The notes below the pieces were generated by a model. The model searched no databases. It was not told the origin of the DNA and saw only the letters and a list, made by a program, of their open reading frames with translations. A stretch of 64,000 bases of DNA from JBFLXB01 sp964570625 (GTDB taxonomy: Bacteria > Nitrospirota > Nitrospiria > 2-01-FULL-66-17): assembly GCA_964570625.1 (NCBI GenBank), contig CAZMYW010000023.1, positions 62,001-126,000 of the forward strand, in the 5' to 3' direction. Shown here piece by piece: positions 25,401 through 34,011 of this stretch (within the stretch, counting starts at the first letter, position 1; every line of letters begins with the position of its first letter). The position numbers were made by a program, and so were the translations under genes.

Positions 25401-26324
25401 TTATCCTTGTTGGGCCTTGATGGACACCGGGAGACCGTTGTCTGCACCGCGGGGCGATTGGCCCTGCTGGAGACGGTCCGGCACGTCGACCACCAACGTG
25501 CGAACCAGGTCGCGGTTTTTCACCGTATTCCAGTCCATGGCGCCGAAGAACTTATGCCGGATCACGCCACGTCGGTCCAGAACAATACTCGTTGGGAGCG
25601 AGCGCACTTCGAACTTGTCGTTGACCTGCATCTCGGGATCGAGCAGGATCGGAAACGTCAGGCCGAACGAATCCATAAACGGTTGGACGATCTCCGCCCC
25701 TTCATAATCGGTCGAAATCCCCACCACCAGGAAATCCTGCGTCGGAAACTCGTGTGAGAGCGCTTCGAGCGAGGGCATTTCCGCGCGGCACGGGCCGCAC
25801 CACGTGGCCCAAAAATTGAGCAGCACGACCTTGCCGCGAAACTCGCTGAGCGAGGACGTCCCGCCACCGAGCCGCTCCAGCGCGAACGTCGGCGCCAGAA
25901 ACCCGACCCGACTCCCTTCACGGAGCGCGGGAATCGCGGCCTCGGGGTTGGACAGCGGGGCCGCGGCCGGACGGTCGTCACAGGCCACCCCCAGCATGGC
26001 CACCGCCACGACACTCATCAACCGGAGGCCCAGGGTGTTCGCCCGAGAGGGTGGTCCCGCATCCGTTCCGGTGCCTCCGACCCACGACCCGTCCGACGAG
26101 AGGTAGCCGTCGCGAATCGCCTGTTCCAACACAGCGCGAGCCCGATCCGCGTCGTCGGCCGCCACGCTGATGCGGCGCTCGGCGAACCGCCCGATCGTTA
26201 ACGGATAGGGCGACATCGAGAGGTCTCGGATCGCGCAGGAGATCCCGTGTTCGGCCAATAGATCGGCGATCCGGTCGGCTTCCAGCGCGTCGTAGGTCTT
26301 ATACAGCTCCACCATCGGCTCCAC
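25401..26324 (-). CDS. DUF2007 domain fused to a TlpA/ResA-like thioredoxin
   Basis: 307 residues in one frame. Residues 1-75 match DUF2007 (ELYKTYDALEADRIADLL, then FAERRISVAADDADRARAVL). Around 100-117 is a membrane or lipoprotein-type segment (LMSVVAVAMLGVAC), and about 135-270 is a thioredoxin fold with FWATWCGPCRAEMP, the reducing-type WCGPC site. The internal lipobox suggests either a membrane-anchored fusion or a second start at the Met near residue 103 giving a separate lipoprotein. The partner CcdA is 2 bases downstream. Confidence 0.85.
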   Translation of the reverse strand: MEPMVELYKTYDALEADRIADLLAEHGISCAIRDLSMSPYPLTIGRFAERRISVAADDADRARAVLEQAIRDGYLSSDGSWVGGTGTDAGPPSRANTLGLRLMSVVAVAMLGVACDDRPAAAPLSNPEAAIPALREGSRVGFLAPTFALERLGGGTSSLSEFRGKVVLLNFWATWCGPCRAEMPSLEALSHEFPTQDFLVVGISTDYEGAEIVQPFMDSFGLTFPILLDPEMQVNDKFEVRSLPTSIVLDRRGVIRHKFFGAMDWNTVKNRDLVRTLVVDVPDRLQQGQSPRGADNGLPVSIKAQQG

Positions 26325-26376
26325 GTCGCGGCTTATGATAACTAACGACTGGACAGACCGTCAATGTGACCCGTTC

Positions 26377-26406
26377 TGGACATTACGCAAGAGCGTCCCA
26401 TATACT
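26377..26406 (+). promoter_or_regulatory. Predicted promoter of the ccm operon
   Basis: TGGACA (26377-26382), 18-base spacer, TATACT (26401-26406); five of six bases match the consensus in each hexamer. ccmA starts at 26448. Confidence 0.6.
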
Positions 26407-26447
26407 GGGCCGATTTATGTCTCAATTCCAGCCTGTTGATCAGCCGC

Positions 26448-27108
<661 letters not shown>

Positions 27109-27122
<14 letters not shown>

Positions 27123-27786
27123 CGTCATCCGATGGGTGGCGTGGAAGGACCTGATCAGCGAGGTCCGCAGCCGCGAAACCCTGTCGTCGATGTTCTTTTT
27201 TGCCCTGATCGTGATCCTGGTGTTCAGCTTCAGTTTTTCGATGGATCAACAGGAGGCGCGGGAGCTGATTGCCGGGATCATGTGGGTGGCGTTCGCGTTT
27301 ACCGGCATCATCGGACTCGGAAAATCCTTCGCCTCGGAACTCCAGAACGACTGCCTGGAACACCTGCAGATCAGTCCCGGCTCAAAAGGCGCGATCTATC
27401 TGGGAAAGCTGTTTGCCAATCTCCTGTTCATGCTCATCGTCGAGATCATCCTGTTTCCGATGTTCGTGATTTTCTTCAATCTCGACGTGGTTGAAGCCCT
27501 TCCGCTGCTTCTGTTAGTATTCGCGTTGGCCACGCTGGGGCTGTCGACCGTTGGGACGTTGTTTTCCGCCATGACGGTTCAAGCTCGGGCCCGCGAGGTC
27601 ATGCTGCCGATTCTGCTGCTGCCCCTGGCTGTCCCGGTGATGATCGCCGCGGTCGAAGCCACCCGAGGCGCCTTGAACGGGGATCCCGTTTCACTCTACG
27701 GGAACTGGTTGCAGTTGCTGGCCGTGTTCGACGTCGTGTTCCTGGTCTTGTCGTTTTGGGCGTTCGAGTGGATCTTGGACTCCTAG
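27109..27786 (+). CDS. ccmB: Heme exporter membrane protein CcmB
   Basis: 225 residues, six membrane helices. CcmB features include VAWKDLISEVRSRETLSSM at the N-terminus and a central KSFASELQNDCLEHLQISP loop. Partner of CcmA and CcmC in the inner membrane complex that frees heme-loaded CcmE. Confidence 0.93.
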
Positions 27787-27794
27787 GAGCCGCA

Positions 27795-28517
27795 ATGGGT
27801 GCACTGATTAAATGGATGCAGCGGTATGAGGGGTGGTTCGGAGCCGTCGGCGCCGGGTGTATCTTGGCCGGGCTCTATTGGGCGTTAGTGGCGTCGCCTC
27901 CAGACTATTACCAGGGAGAAGTTGTCCGGATCCTGTACATCCACGTGCCCATCGTGCAAACCGCGATGCTGGCGTACTCGGTATTATTCGGGGCCAGCAT
28001 CTGGTACCTCTGGAAACGCGATCCCATCGTCGACAACCTCTGCCAGGCTGCCGCCGGTATCAGCGCGTTCCTGACCGCGGGTGGGCTCGTCACGGGCTCG
28101 ATCTGGGCCAAACCCACGTGGAACACGTGGTGGACTTGGGACGCTCGCTTGGTCTCGTTCGCCGTGATGCTGCTGATCCTCGTCGGATACCTGATGCTCC
28201 GGACGTTTATCGACGAACCCGAACGGGAGGCGCGCTTCGCGGCGGTGCTGGCGATCGTGGGGTTCGTGGATCTGCCCATCGTCCACTTCTCCGTGGAATG
28301 GTGGCGCACCCTCCACCAGCCGCTCTCGATCTCCATGCGGGGGATCGCGCTTTCGGGCGAGATGCTGCGCCCGCTGATTGTTATGAGCGTGGGCTTTTGG
28401 GTCTTGTTCATTTACATGCTGATGGTGCGCACGCAGATGCTCTACCTCACCGATCTCCTCCATGCGAAAAAGGGACGGCTGCTCAGCCACGCGCACCTCT
28501 CGGACCTCCCCACGTGA
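27795..28517 (+). CDS. ccmC: Heme handling protein CcmC
   Basis: 240 residues, six membrane helices. The tryptophan-rich WWD signature is TWNTWWTWDARLVS, flanked by conserved heme-ligand histidines (YIHVPIV and DLPIVHFSVEWW). CcmC loads heme on to CcmE. Start 8 bases after the ccmB stop, with AGGAG upstream. The stop overlaps the next GTG (GTGA). Confidence 0.95.
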   Translation: MGALIKWMQRYEGWFGAVGAGCILAGLYWALVASPPDYYQGEVVRILYIHVPIVQTAMLAYSVLFGASIWYLWKRDPIVDNLCQAAAGISAFLTAGGLVTGSIWAKPTWNTWWTWDARLVSFAVMLLILVGYLMLRTFIDEPEREARFAAVLAIVGFVDLPIVHFSVEWWRTLHQPLSISMRGIALSGEMLRPLIVMSVGFWVLFIYMLMVRTQMLYLTDLLHAKKGRLLSHAHLSDLPT

Positions 28518-29029
28518 CGCGGCTGTACGTACAGTGGACCGTGATCACGATCGCTGCGTTGATCGTGGTAGGGGCTGCAGCCCGCTCCTACGAGCGCCAT
28601 CTCACCACGGTGACGCCAGACGCCCTCCTCAACGGCTCTGTTCGCTCCACCGACGTGGTCCGCGTGCAGGGACAGGTCGCCGGTGGGACGCTGACGGGTG
28701 ATCCCGCGACCGGCCAAGCCGCGTTCCAGTTCCGGGGGGAGCGCGCGGAGTTTCCCGTTCAGTACGTCGGCCCACCACCTGAGAACCTACGCGAACTCAA
28801 AACACTCGTGGTCATCGGACGGTGGGATCCGAAAACGGCAGTGTTTTTGGCCCAGGACTTGGCATTGGTGACGAACTACGGGTTCGTCGTAGGCGCGTAT
28901 CTCGCAGGCTTCCTTCCACTCGCGGTCTTTGTGTTCGCCATGGAGCGTCGAGTCCGCCTGCTCTACGCCGAGATCAAACACACCAAGCTGTATGAACCGG
29001 AGTCACCCGTACATGTGGACCCGCGGTAG
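28514..29029 (+). CDS. CcmE-like paralogue lacking the heme-binding histidine
   Basis: 171 residues, membrane helices at about 8-24 and 122-143 enclosing an OB-like domain (about 47-118). The domain aligns by eye with the true CcmE next door: VRVQGQVAGGTL against VRVGGMVVKGSL, then a shared PVxY/F-G-P stretch and VVIGRW against VVEGVW. At the heme site CcmE has KHSEDY, but this protein has LVTNY, so the histidine is gone. It occupies the place usually held by ccmD. A helper in the CcmABCDE complex is plausible. The GTG start overlaps ccmC and the end overlaps ccmE by 17 bases. Confidence 0.65.
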   Translation: MTRLYVQWTVITIAALIVVGAAARSYERHLTTVTPDALLNGSVRSTDVVRVQGQVAGGTLTGDPATGQAAFQFRGERAEFPVQYVGPPPENLRELKTLVVIGRWDPKTAVFLAQDLALVTNYGFVVGAYLAGFLPLAVFVFAMERRVRLLYAEIKHTKLYEPESPVHVDPR

Positions 29030-29468
29030 AAAAATCGGAATGATCGCCAGCCTCGCGCTGGTCGCCGGCGCGTTGGGATATTTGGCGCTGGGCAATTTCG
29101 GCGAGAACCTCGTCTACTTCTTTACCCCGTCGGAAGTGTCTGCATTCTCGCCGGATCACTACAACAAGAAGGTTCGGGTCGGCGGGATGGTCGTCAAAGG
29201 GAGTCTCAAGTCTCGGACCGAGACCGTCGGGATGACGTTCGCGCTCACCGACGGGGCTGCGACGATTCCCGTGACGTTTGAGGGCATTCCCCCCGACCTG
29301 TTCAAGGAAGGGCAGGGCGCGGTCGTGGAAGGTGTCTGGACTCCGACCAAGGAGTTTCACTCCACCATGATCATGGCCAAACACTCCGAGGACTACATGC
29401 CGATCGACCTCAAGCGCGCCGGGACGGAATTCCCCAAGAAGGATCTCCTGCAGACCCTCCGGCCCTAG
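29013..29468 (+). CDS. ccmE: Heme chaperone CcmE
   Basis: 151 residues: N-terminal anchor (about 8-28), OB-fold periplasmic domain and the covalent heme site His124 with Tyr128 (KHSEDYMP). It carries heme from CcmC to the CcmF/H ligase. An in-frame ATG at 28992 is an alternative start; GGAG precedes the chosen one. Confidence 0.95.
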   Translation: MWTRGRKIGMIASLALVAGALGYLALGNFGENLVYFFTPSEVSAFSPDHYNKKVRVGGMVVKGSLKSRTETVGMTFALTDGAATIPVTFEGIPPDLFKEGQGAVVEGVWTPTKEFHSTMIMAKHSEDYMPIDLKRAGTEFPKKDLLQTLRP

Positions 29469-29522
29469 GTCGGGCTTCAGTCCCCGGCACATGCCCACCA
29501 CACACCAAGGTCGCATCCGATC

Positions 29523-31472
29523 ATGATTGTCGAGCTCGGACATTTTTCCGTCATCATCGCTCTGGTCCTCTCCGTCCTGGGTATGATCGCCCCGCTGGTC
29601 GCGCTGCGCACCAAGAACCCCGACTGGCTGCGCGTGTCCCGCCAGGCCGTCACCTGGATCTTTGTGTTACTCGCAGTCGGCATCGCGGCGCTGGAATACG
29701 CGTACCTGACGCGTGACTTCTCGGTGGCGTACGTGGCCTCCACCTCGAATTCCAAACTACCACTCTTCTACACGATCGCGGCACTGTGGGGTGGCCACGA
29801 AGGCTCGTTGCTGCTGTGGGTGTTTATCCTTTCGGCATTCAGCGCGGTCGCGGTGTGGTTGCACTGGCGCACTCAACCCGCGATTATGCCGTATCTGATC
29901 GCGGTGGAATCCTCGGTCATGTTCGGTTTCATGATGTTGATCGTGTTCTTGTCGAACCCCTTCGAACGCATCTTCCCGGCCCCGCTCGACGGCAAAGACC
30001 TCAACCCGCTGTTGCAGGACCCCGCCATGACCATGCATCCGCCCATGCTCTACATGGGGTACGTGGGGTTCTCGATTCCCTTCGCGTTCGCGATGGCCGC
30101 GCTCTTTTCCGGACGGCTCGGCGAGGAGTGGATCAAGGTCACCCAGCGCTGGACGATCTTTGCGTGGCTGTGCCTGACCGTGGGAATCATGATGGGTGGG
30201 TACTGGGCCTACTACGAGCTAGGGTGGGGCGGGTACTGGGGGTGGGACCCGGTGGAGAACGCCTCGTTCATGCCGTGGCTGGTGGGGACCGCCTTTCTGC
30301 ATTCGGTGATGGTGCAGGAGAAGCGCAAGATGTTCAAAGTGTGGAACCTCTTCCTGATCATCGTCACGTTTTCGCTGTCGCTGATCGGGACCTTTTTGGT
30401 GCGATCGGGCGTCTTGACCTCAGTCCACACCTTCGCCACCGACCCCGAACGCGGCCTCTACATCCTGATTTTTCTCGGCGTGGTGTTGGGCATCGCGTTC
30501 GGCACGTTGATCGTGCGCGCGCCGAAGCTGAAGAGCCAAATCGAACTCGATTCGGTCGTGTCGCGCGAGTCCGTCTTCATGTTCAATAACCTGTTTTTCC
30601 TGGTCGCGGCCGCCACCGTGTTTCTCGGCACGCTGTATCCCTTGATGATCGAAACGTGGAAAGGCGCCAAGGTCACGGTGGGCCCGCCATACTACAACGC
30701 GGTGTTCATGCCGATCGCGCTGGGCCTGCTATTTCTCATGGGTGTGGGCCCGTACATCGCGTGGCGCAAAGCCTCGATCGAGAACCTGAAGAAAAATTTT
30801 CTGACGCCCCTAATCGTCGCATGTGTGGTCACACTCGCGGCGGTCGGGCTGGGATTTCGCAGCCCGTTTACCATCGCCGGTGCGTTCGTCGTGGGGTTCG
30901 TCGCGTCCACGATTACGATAGACGTCGGCAAGGTTTCCGTGTTTTTCGCCCGACGTGATGGCGTAAATTACCTCCGCGGATTTTTCCGCGCGTTTCGCAA
31001 CAACCAACGGCGCTACGCCGGGATCGTGACCCATCTTGGGGTGCTGGTCATGGTGATCGGTGTCATCGCGTCCACGGTGTACCAAACCGAAAAAGTCGTG
31101 TCGTTACGCGCCGGTGACGAGTTCGTCCTGGGCCCCTACCGTGTCCAATTGACGGGAATCCATGAGGTCCAGGGGCCGAACTGGACCGCGAAAGAAGGCC
31201 GGTTCGCGCTGTACCGGGGCGAGCGGCTCCTCACCGAACTCACTCCCCAGAAACGGGTGTACGCCGCCACGCAGACCCCCACCACCGAGTCCGCAATCTA
31301 CGCGATCAACATGGGCCACGTCTTCCTGACCATGCCCGAAGTGTCGCCCGAGGGAACCGCCACCGCTCGCGGCGTGCTGAACCCACTTATCTTATGGGTG
31401 TGGGGCGGCGGCGCGATCATGGGATTAGGTGTGCTGCTCAACATGTTCCGTCCCCGGAGGCGCGACGAATGA
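29523..31472 (+). CDS. ccmF: Cytochrome c heme lyase subunit CcmF
   Basis: 649 residues with about 14-15 membrane helices. The WWD-type motif GGYWGWDPVENASFMPWL and the N-terminal WGGHEGSLLLWVF are diagnostic, with conserved heme ligand histidines before and after. It joins heme to apocytochrome c with CcmH and CcmI. The stop overlaps ccmG (ATGA). Confidence 0.97.
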   Translation: MIVELGHFSVIIALVLSVLGMIAPLVALRTKNPDWLRVSRQAVTWIFVLLAVGIAALEYAYLTRDFSVAYVASTSNSKLPLFYTIAALWGGHEGSLLLWVFILSAFSAVAVWLHWRTQPAIMPYLIAVESSVMFGFMMLIVFLSNPFERIFPAPLDGKDLNPLLQDPAMTMHPPMLYMGYVGFSIPFAFAMAALFSGRLGEEWIKVTQRWTIFAWLCLTVGIMMGGYWAYYELGWGGYWGWDPVENASFMPWLVGTAFLHSVMVQEKRKMFKVWNLFLIIVTFSLSLIGTFLVRSGVLTSVHTFATDPERGLYILIFLGVVLGIAFGTLIVRAPKLKSQIELDSVVSRESVFMFNNLFFLVAAATVFLGTLYPLMIETWKGAKVTVGPPYYNAVFMPIALGLLFLMGVGPYIAWRKASIENLKKNFLTPLIVACVVTLAAVGLGFRSPFTIAGAFVVGFVASTITIDVGKVSVFFARRDGVNYLRGFFRAFRNNQRRYAGIVTHLGVLVMVIGVIASTVYQTEKVVSLRAGDEFVLGPYRVQLTGIHEVQGPNWTAKEGRFALYRGERLLTELTPQKRVYAATQTPTTESAIYAINMGHVFLTMPEVSPEGTATARGVLNPLILWVWGGGAIMGLGVLLNMFRPRRRDE

Positions 31473-32029
31473 CCCGCGGGTGGCAAGTCACTCTGGTGGT
31501 CGCGCTGCTGGGTCTGTTCGTGCTCTTTTATCAAGGGTTGTGGGGCAATCCACGGTATATTCCGCCGATTCTGGTCGGGACACCCGCTCCGGTGTTCGCC
31601 GCGCCGCAGGTGGGCTTGAGCGAGTCGCTCTCGATGGAGCAATTCAAGGGGAAAGTGGTGTTCCTGAACTTCTGGGCATCCTGGTGTTTGGAGTGCCGAT
31701 TGGAGCACAACAACCTCCTCGCGCTCAACGAGCAGTTCAGCCGCGATCCGAATTTCGTCATGCTGGGCGTCAATTACCAAGATAAAGAGCCGGACGCCAT
31801 CGAGTACCTCAAAACATACGGCTCCAGTTTCCGGCACGTGCGGGATCTCAAGGGCTCGATCGCGTTCGACTACGGAGTGTACGGCGTTCCCGAAACCTTC
31901 GTCATTGATCAGCACGGGGTCATCCGCTGCAAGACCATCGGCCCGATCGTGGGTCCGGTGTACGACAACTACACCCAACGGATCTTGCCCGCGCTGCTCC
32001 AGGGTTCGGGAGAGCCGATGCCATGTTAA
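31469..32029 (+). CDS. ccmG: Thiol-disulfide protein CcmG (DsbE)
   Basis: 186 residues: N-terminal membrane anchor (about 5-23) and a thioredoxin domain with active site FWASWCLECRLE and cis-Pro in YGVPETFVID. It keeps the CxxCH cysteines of apocytochrome c reduced, supplied by CcdA. The active-site dipeptide Leu-Glu differs from the common Pro-Thr/Gly-Pro but keeps both cysteines. Confidence 0.94.
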   Translation: MTRGWQVTLVVALLGLFVLFYQGLWGNPRYIPPILVGTPAPVFAAPQVGLSESLSMEQFKGKVVFLNFWASWCLECRLEHNNLLALNEQFSRDPNFVMLGVNYQDKEPDAIEYLKTYGSSFRHVRDLKGSIAFDYGVYGVPETFVIDQHGVIRCKTIGPIVGPVYDNYTQRILPALLQGSGEPMPC

Positions 32030-32484
32030 TGCTGGGCCGAAGCGCGTGGGCGGTCGCGGGCGCCTTGGCCATCACATCGTCCGTATTCGCCGCCACCGTA
32101 GATGAAAGCGATCTCGACACGCGAACACGAGAGGTGGCGAAGACGCTGCGCTGCACGGTGTGCCAGACCGAAACCGTCTGGGAGTCGGGCTCGCCGTTTG
32201 CGGGCCAAGTCCGCGAAGCCATCCGTGATCGGCTCCAACAGGGACAGTCTCCCGACGAAGTCCGCGCGTATTTCCTCAGCCGCTACGGTGACTACATCTT
32301 GATGCAGCCGCCCACACACGGCGTCAATTGGGTCGTATGGGTTGGCCCATTCGTCCTGTTGTTGGTCGGAGCGCTGCTCTTATACCGATCGCTCAGTCGA
32401 TGGGTCACTCCCTCGTCTCCCCAGCCGGTCGAGCCACTCGACGCCCCCGCCCGCCAACGCATCGAGCGCGAACTGCGCTCGTGA
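32023..32484 (+). CDS. ccmH: Cytochrome c maturation protein CcmH
   Basis: 153 residues: signal peptide, the redox motif LRCTVCQ, a helical domain (FAGQVREAIRDRLQQGQSPDEV and YGDYILMQPP) and a C-terminal membrane helix. It reduces and presents apocytochrome c to CcmF. Overlaps ccmG by 7 bases and the following gene by 4 (GTGA). Confidence 0.95.
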   Translation: MLMLGRSAWAVAGALAITSSVFAATVDESDLDTRTREVAKTLRCTVCQTETVWESGSPFAGQVREAIRDRLQQGQSPDEVRAYFLSRYGDYILMQPPTHGVNWVVWVGPFVLLLVGALLLYRSLSRWVTPSSPQPVEPLDAPARQRIERELRS

Positions 32485-33416
32485 TCGGGGTCCCGCCACT
32501 GATGTTTTTCGTTGCCGCCGGTTTGTTGCTGCTCGTTATCTTTTCCGCCCTCGCAACACCGTTGTGGCGCCGCGATCCGGATCCGATTCCGGTCGGGTAC
32601 CACGCGGACCACGATCAGGAGCAAGTTGATCTCGTCATCGAGCGCGAGGCGTTGGTGCGCTCGCTCAAAGAGCTGGAGGTGGAACACGGTCAAGGGCGCC
32701 TCACCGACGCGGACTACGCGCGGCTCAAAACCACCGACGAACGCCGGCTCTTGCATGTCCTCGACCGACTGGAGGCGCTGATCGGCAGCGCCCCCGTCCT
32801 CCCGGCGATGAGTGAACACCCCGTGCGTTCGCGCGGCCAGGTCTGGGTGACGGCGGTAGCGCCGGCGGTGCTGGTGCTGATCGGCGCATCCAGCATCTAT
32901 GCGTACATCCAGTGGCAACAGGTGAAAAAACTCGCTGCGGTCAGCGCTCAGGCCGGGCCGGGAATGCCCGACCCGCGTCAGATGGTGGCGCGGCTGGAGG
33001 CAAGGCTTCGGGCCAATCCCAACGACCTCGAAGGTCAGATCATGGCGGGACGGTCGTACATGGCACTCGAACGTCTTGTGGACGCCAAACAGGCGTGGAC
33101 CAAAGTCTTCGAACTCGATGCGCGCAACCATGAGGCGCACTACAGTCTCGGGGTGATCATGATCAACACCCGCCAGTTCGACGATCCCGAGCTGTTCCGG
33201 ACGGCGCTGGAGCATTTCGATCGGGCGCTGGTCAACGTGCCCATGGAGCCCGCCGTGAATTGGTACCGCGGCGTCGCCCTGTGGCATCTTAAGCGCTACT
33301 ATGAAACCGAAGAAGCGTGGAGCACCGCGGCGCAGAACCTGCCTCCGGGCAGCGAGGACGCCGCCTACGTCAAATCCTCGCTGGTCAAGCTCCGAGCGGG
33401 CCAGGTGCCGTTCTAG
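32481..33416 (+). CDS. ccmI: CcmI-like TPR protein
   Basis: 311 residues: N-terminal membrane helix, cytoplasmic loop with a CcmI-type EREALVRSLKELEVEHGQGRLTDADY segment, second helix (about 130-148), then TPR repeats (about 165-300). CcmI chaperones apocytochrome c. The extra C-terminal periplasmic domain of long CcmI forms is missing here; a lipoprotein at 12364-12801 resembles it. GTG at 32481 couples to ccmH; ATG at 32502 is the alternative. Last gene of the operon. Confidence 0.87.
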   Translation: MIGVPPLMFFVAAGLLLLVIFSALATPLWRRDPDPIPVGYHADHDQEQVDLVIEREALVRSLKELEVEHGQGRLTDADYARLKTTDERRLLHVLDRLEALIGSAPVLPAMSEHPVRSRGQVWVTAVAPAVLVLIGASSIYAYIQWQQVKKLAAVSAQAGPGMPDPRQMVARLEARLRANPNDLEGQIMAGRSYMALERLVDAKQAWTKVFELDARNHEAHYSLGVIMINTRQFDDPELFRTALEHFDRALVNVPMEPAVNWYRGVALWHLKRYYETEEAWSTAAQNLPPGSEDAAYVKSSLVKLRAGQVPF

Positions 33417-33448
33417 CGGGACCGCAGTCCCACGCACCCGCGGATACC

Positions 33449-33478
33449 TTGACACCGGCTCCGCCGGGTTCATATCAT
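33449..33478 (+). promoter_or_regulatory. Strong predicted promoter of the KGG protein gene
   Basis: Perfect TTGACA (33449-33454), 18-base spacer and TATCAT (33473-33478), followed by a strong AAGGAGGA ribosome site and ATG at 33548. Confidence 0.65.
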
Positions 33479-33547
33479 CGTTGCAGATTCCTCCCTATTA
33501 GGTATCGGGTACGGGTTCGCTCCCTTCGAGACAAGGAGGAACACGCC

Positions 33548-33844
33548 ATGCCGGAATCTCCCAAGAGCCGCCGAGGGTTCGCCGCAATGGACGCCGTCAA
33601 GCAACGCGACATCGCCAGTCGAGGCGGTAAAGCCGCGCACCAAAAAGGCACGGCGCATGAGTTCAGTGCGGAGGAGGCCCGCCTCGCCGGGCGCAAAGGC
33701 GGCGAAGCCGCTCACCGCCGCGGTACCGCGCACGAGTTCACTCCCGAAGAGGCCCGTCTCGCCGGTCGAAAGGGCGGCAAAGCCCGACGCTCGACCGCAC
33801 AGAAAGGTTCCACACCGGGACCACCCGGCGAACAGGTCGCGTAG
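33548..33844 (+). CDS. KGG-repeat stress protein (YciG/GsiB type)
   Basis: 98 hydrophilic residues with tandem repeats of about 23 residues: each has SRGGKAA or GRKGG(E/K)A, then RGTAHEF and (S/T)xEEARLAGRKGG. This matches the stress-induced KGG family, often made under general stress, glucose limitation or desiccation; molecular role unclear. Strong promoter, AAGGAGGA ribosome site and a terminator point to a well-expressed single gene. Confidence 0.88.
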   Translation: MPESPKSRRGFAAMDAVKQRDIASRGGKAAHQKGTAHEFSAEEARLAGRKGGEAAHRRGTAHEFTPEEARLAGRKGGKARRSTAQKGSTPGPPGEQVA

Positions 33845-33850
33845 AACGAG

Positions 33851-33875
33851 CGAATCGCCCTCAGGCGGTTCGTTT
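33851..33875 (+). terminator. Terminator after the KGG gene
   Basis: 9-bp stem CGAATCGCC / GGCGGTTCG (one G-T pair) with loop CTCA, followed by TTT. Confidence 0.55.
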
Positions 33876-33962
33876 CAGCCGAGATCCAATTGCCGCCCGA
33901 GCCGCCCTCCCGGTCGCGCGCCACTCGCGATCACCACGAGATCGCCTAACCCGGCCCAAACC

Positions 33963-33990
33963 TTTACAACACCCGCTCACTTGTTAGACT
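33963..33990 (+). promoter_or_regulatory. Predicted promoter of the CHASE2/HD-GYP gene
   Basis: TTTACA (33963-33968), 16-base spacer, TAGACT (33985-33990); ATG follows at 34012 with TCGGGAG upstream. Confidence 0.45.
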
Positions 33991-34011
33991 CCTTGGATAT
34001 TCGGGAGTCCG

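Noticed and set aside
33418..33431. GGGAC-CGCA-GTCCC hairpin after ccmI
   Set aside because: Only five base pairs and no T-run; may help define the mRNA end but not convincing alone.
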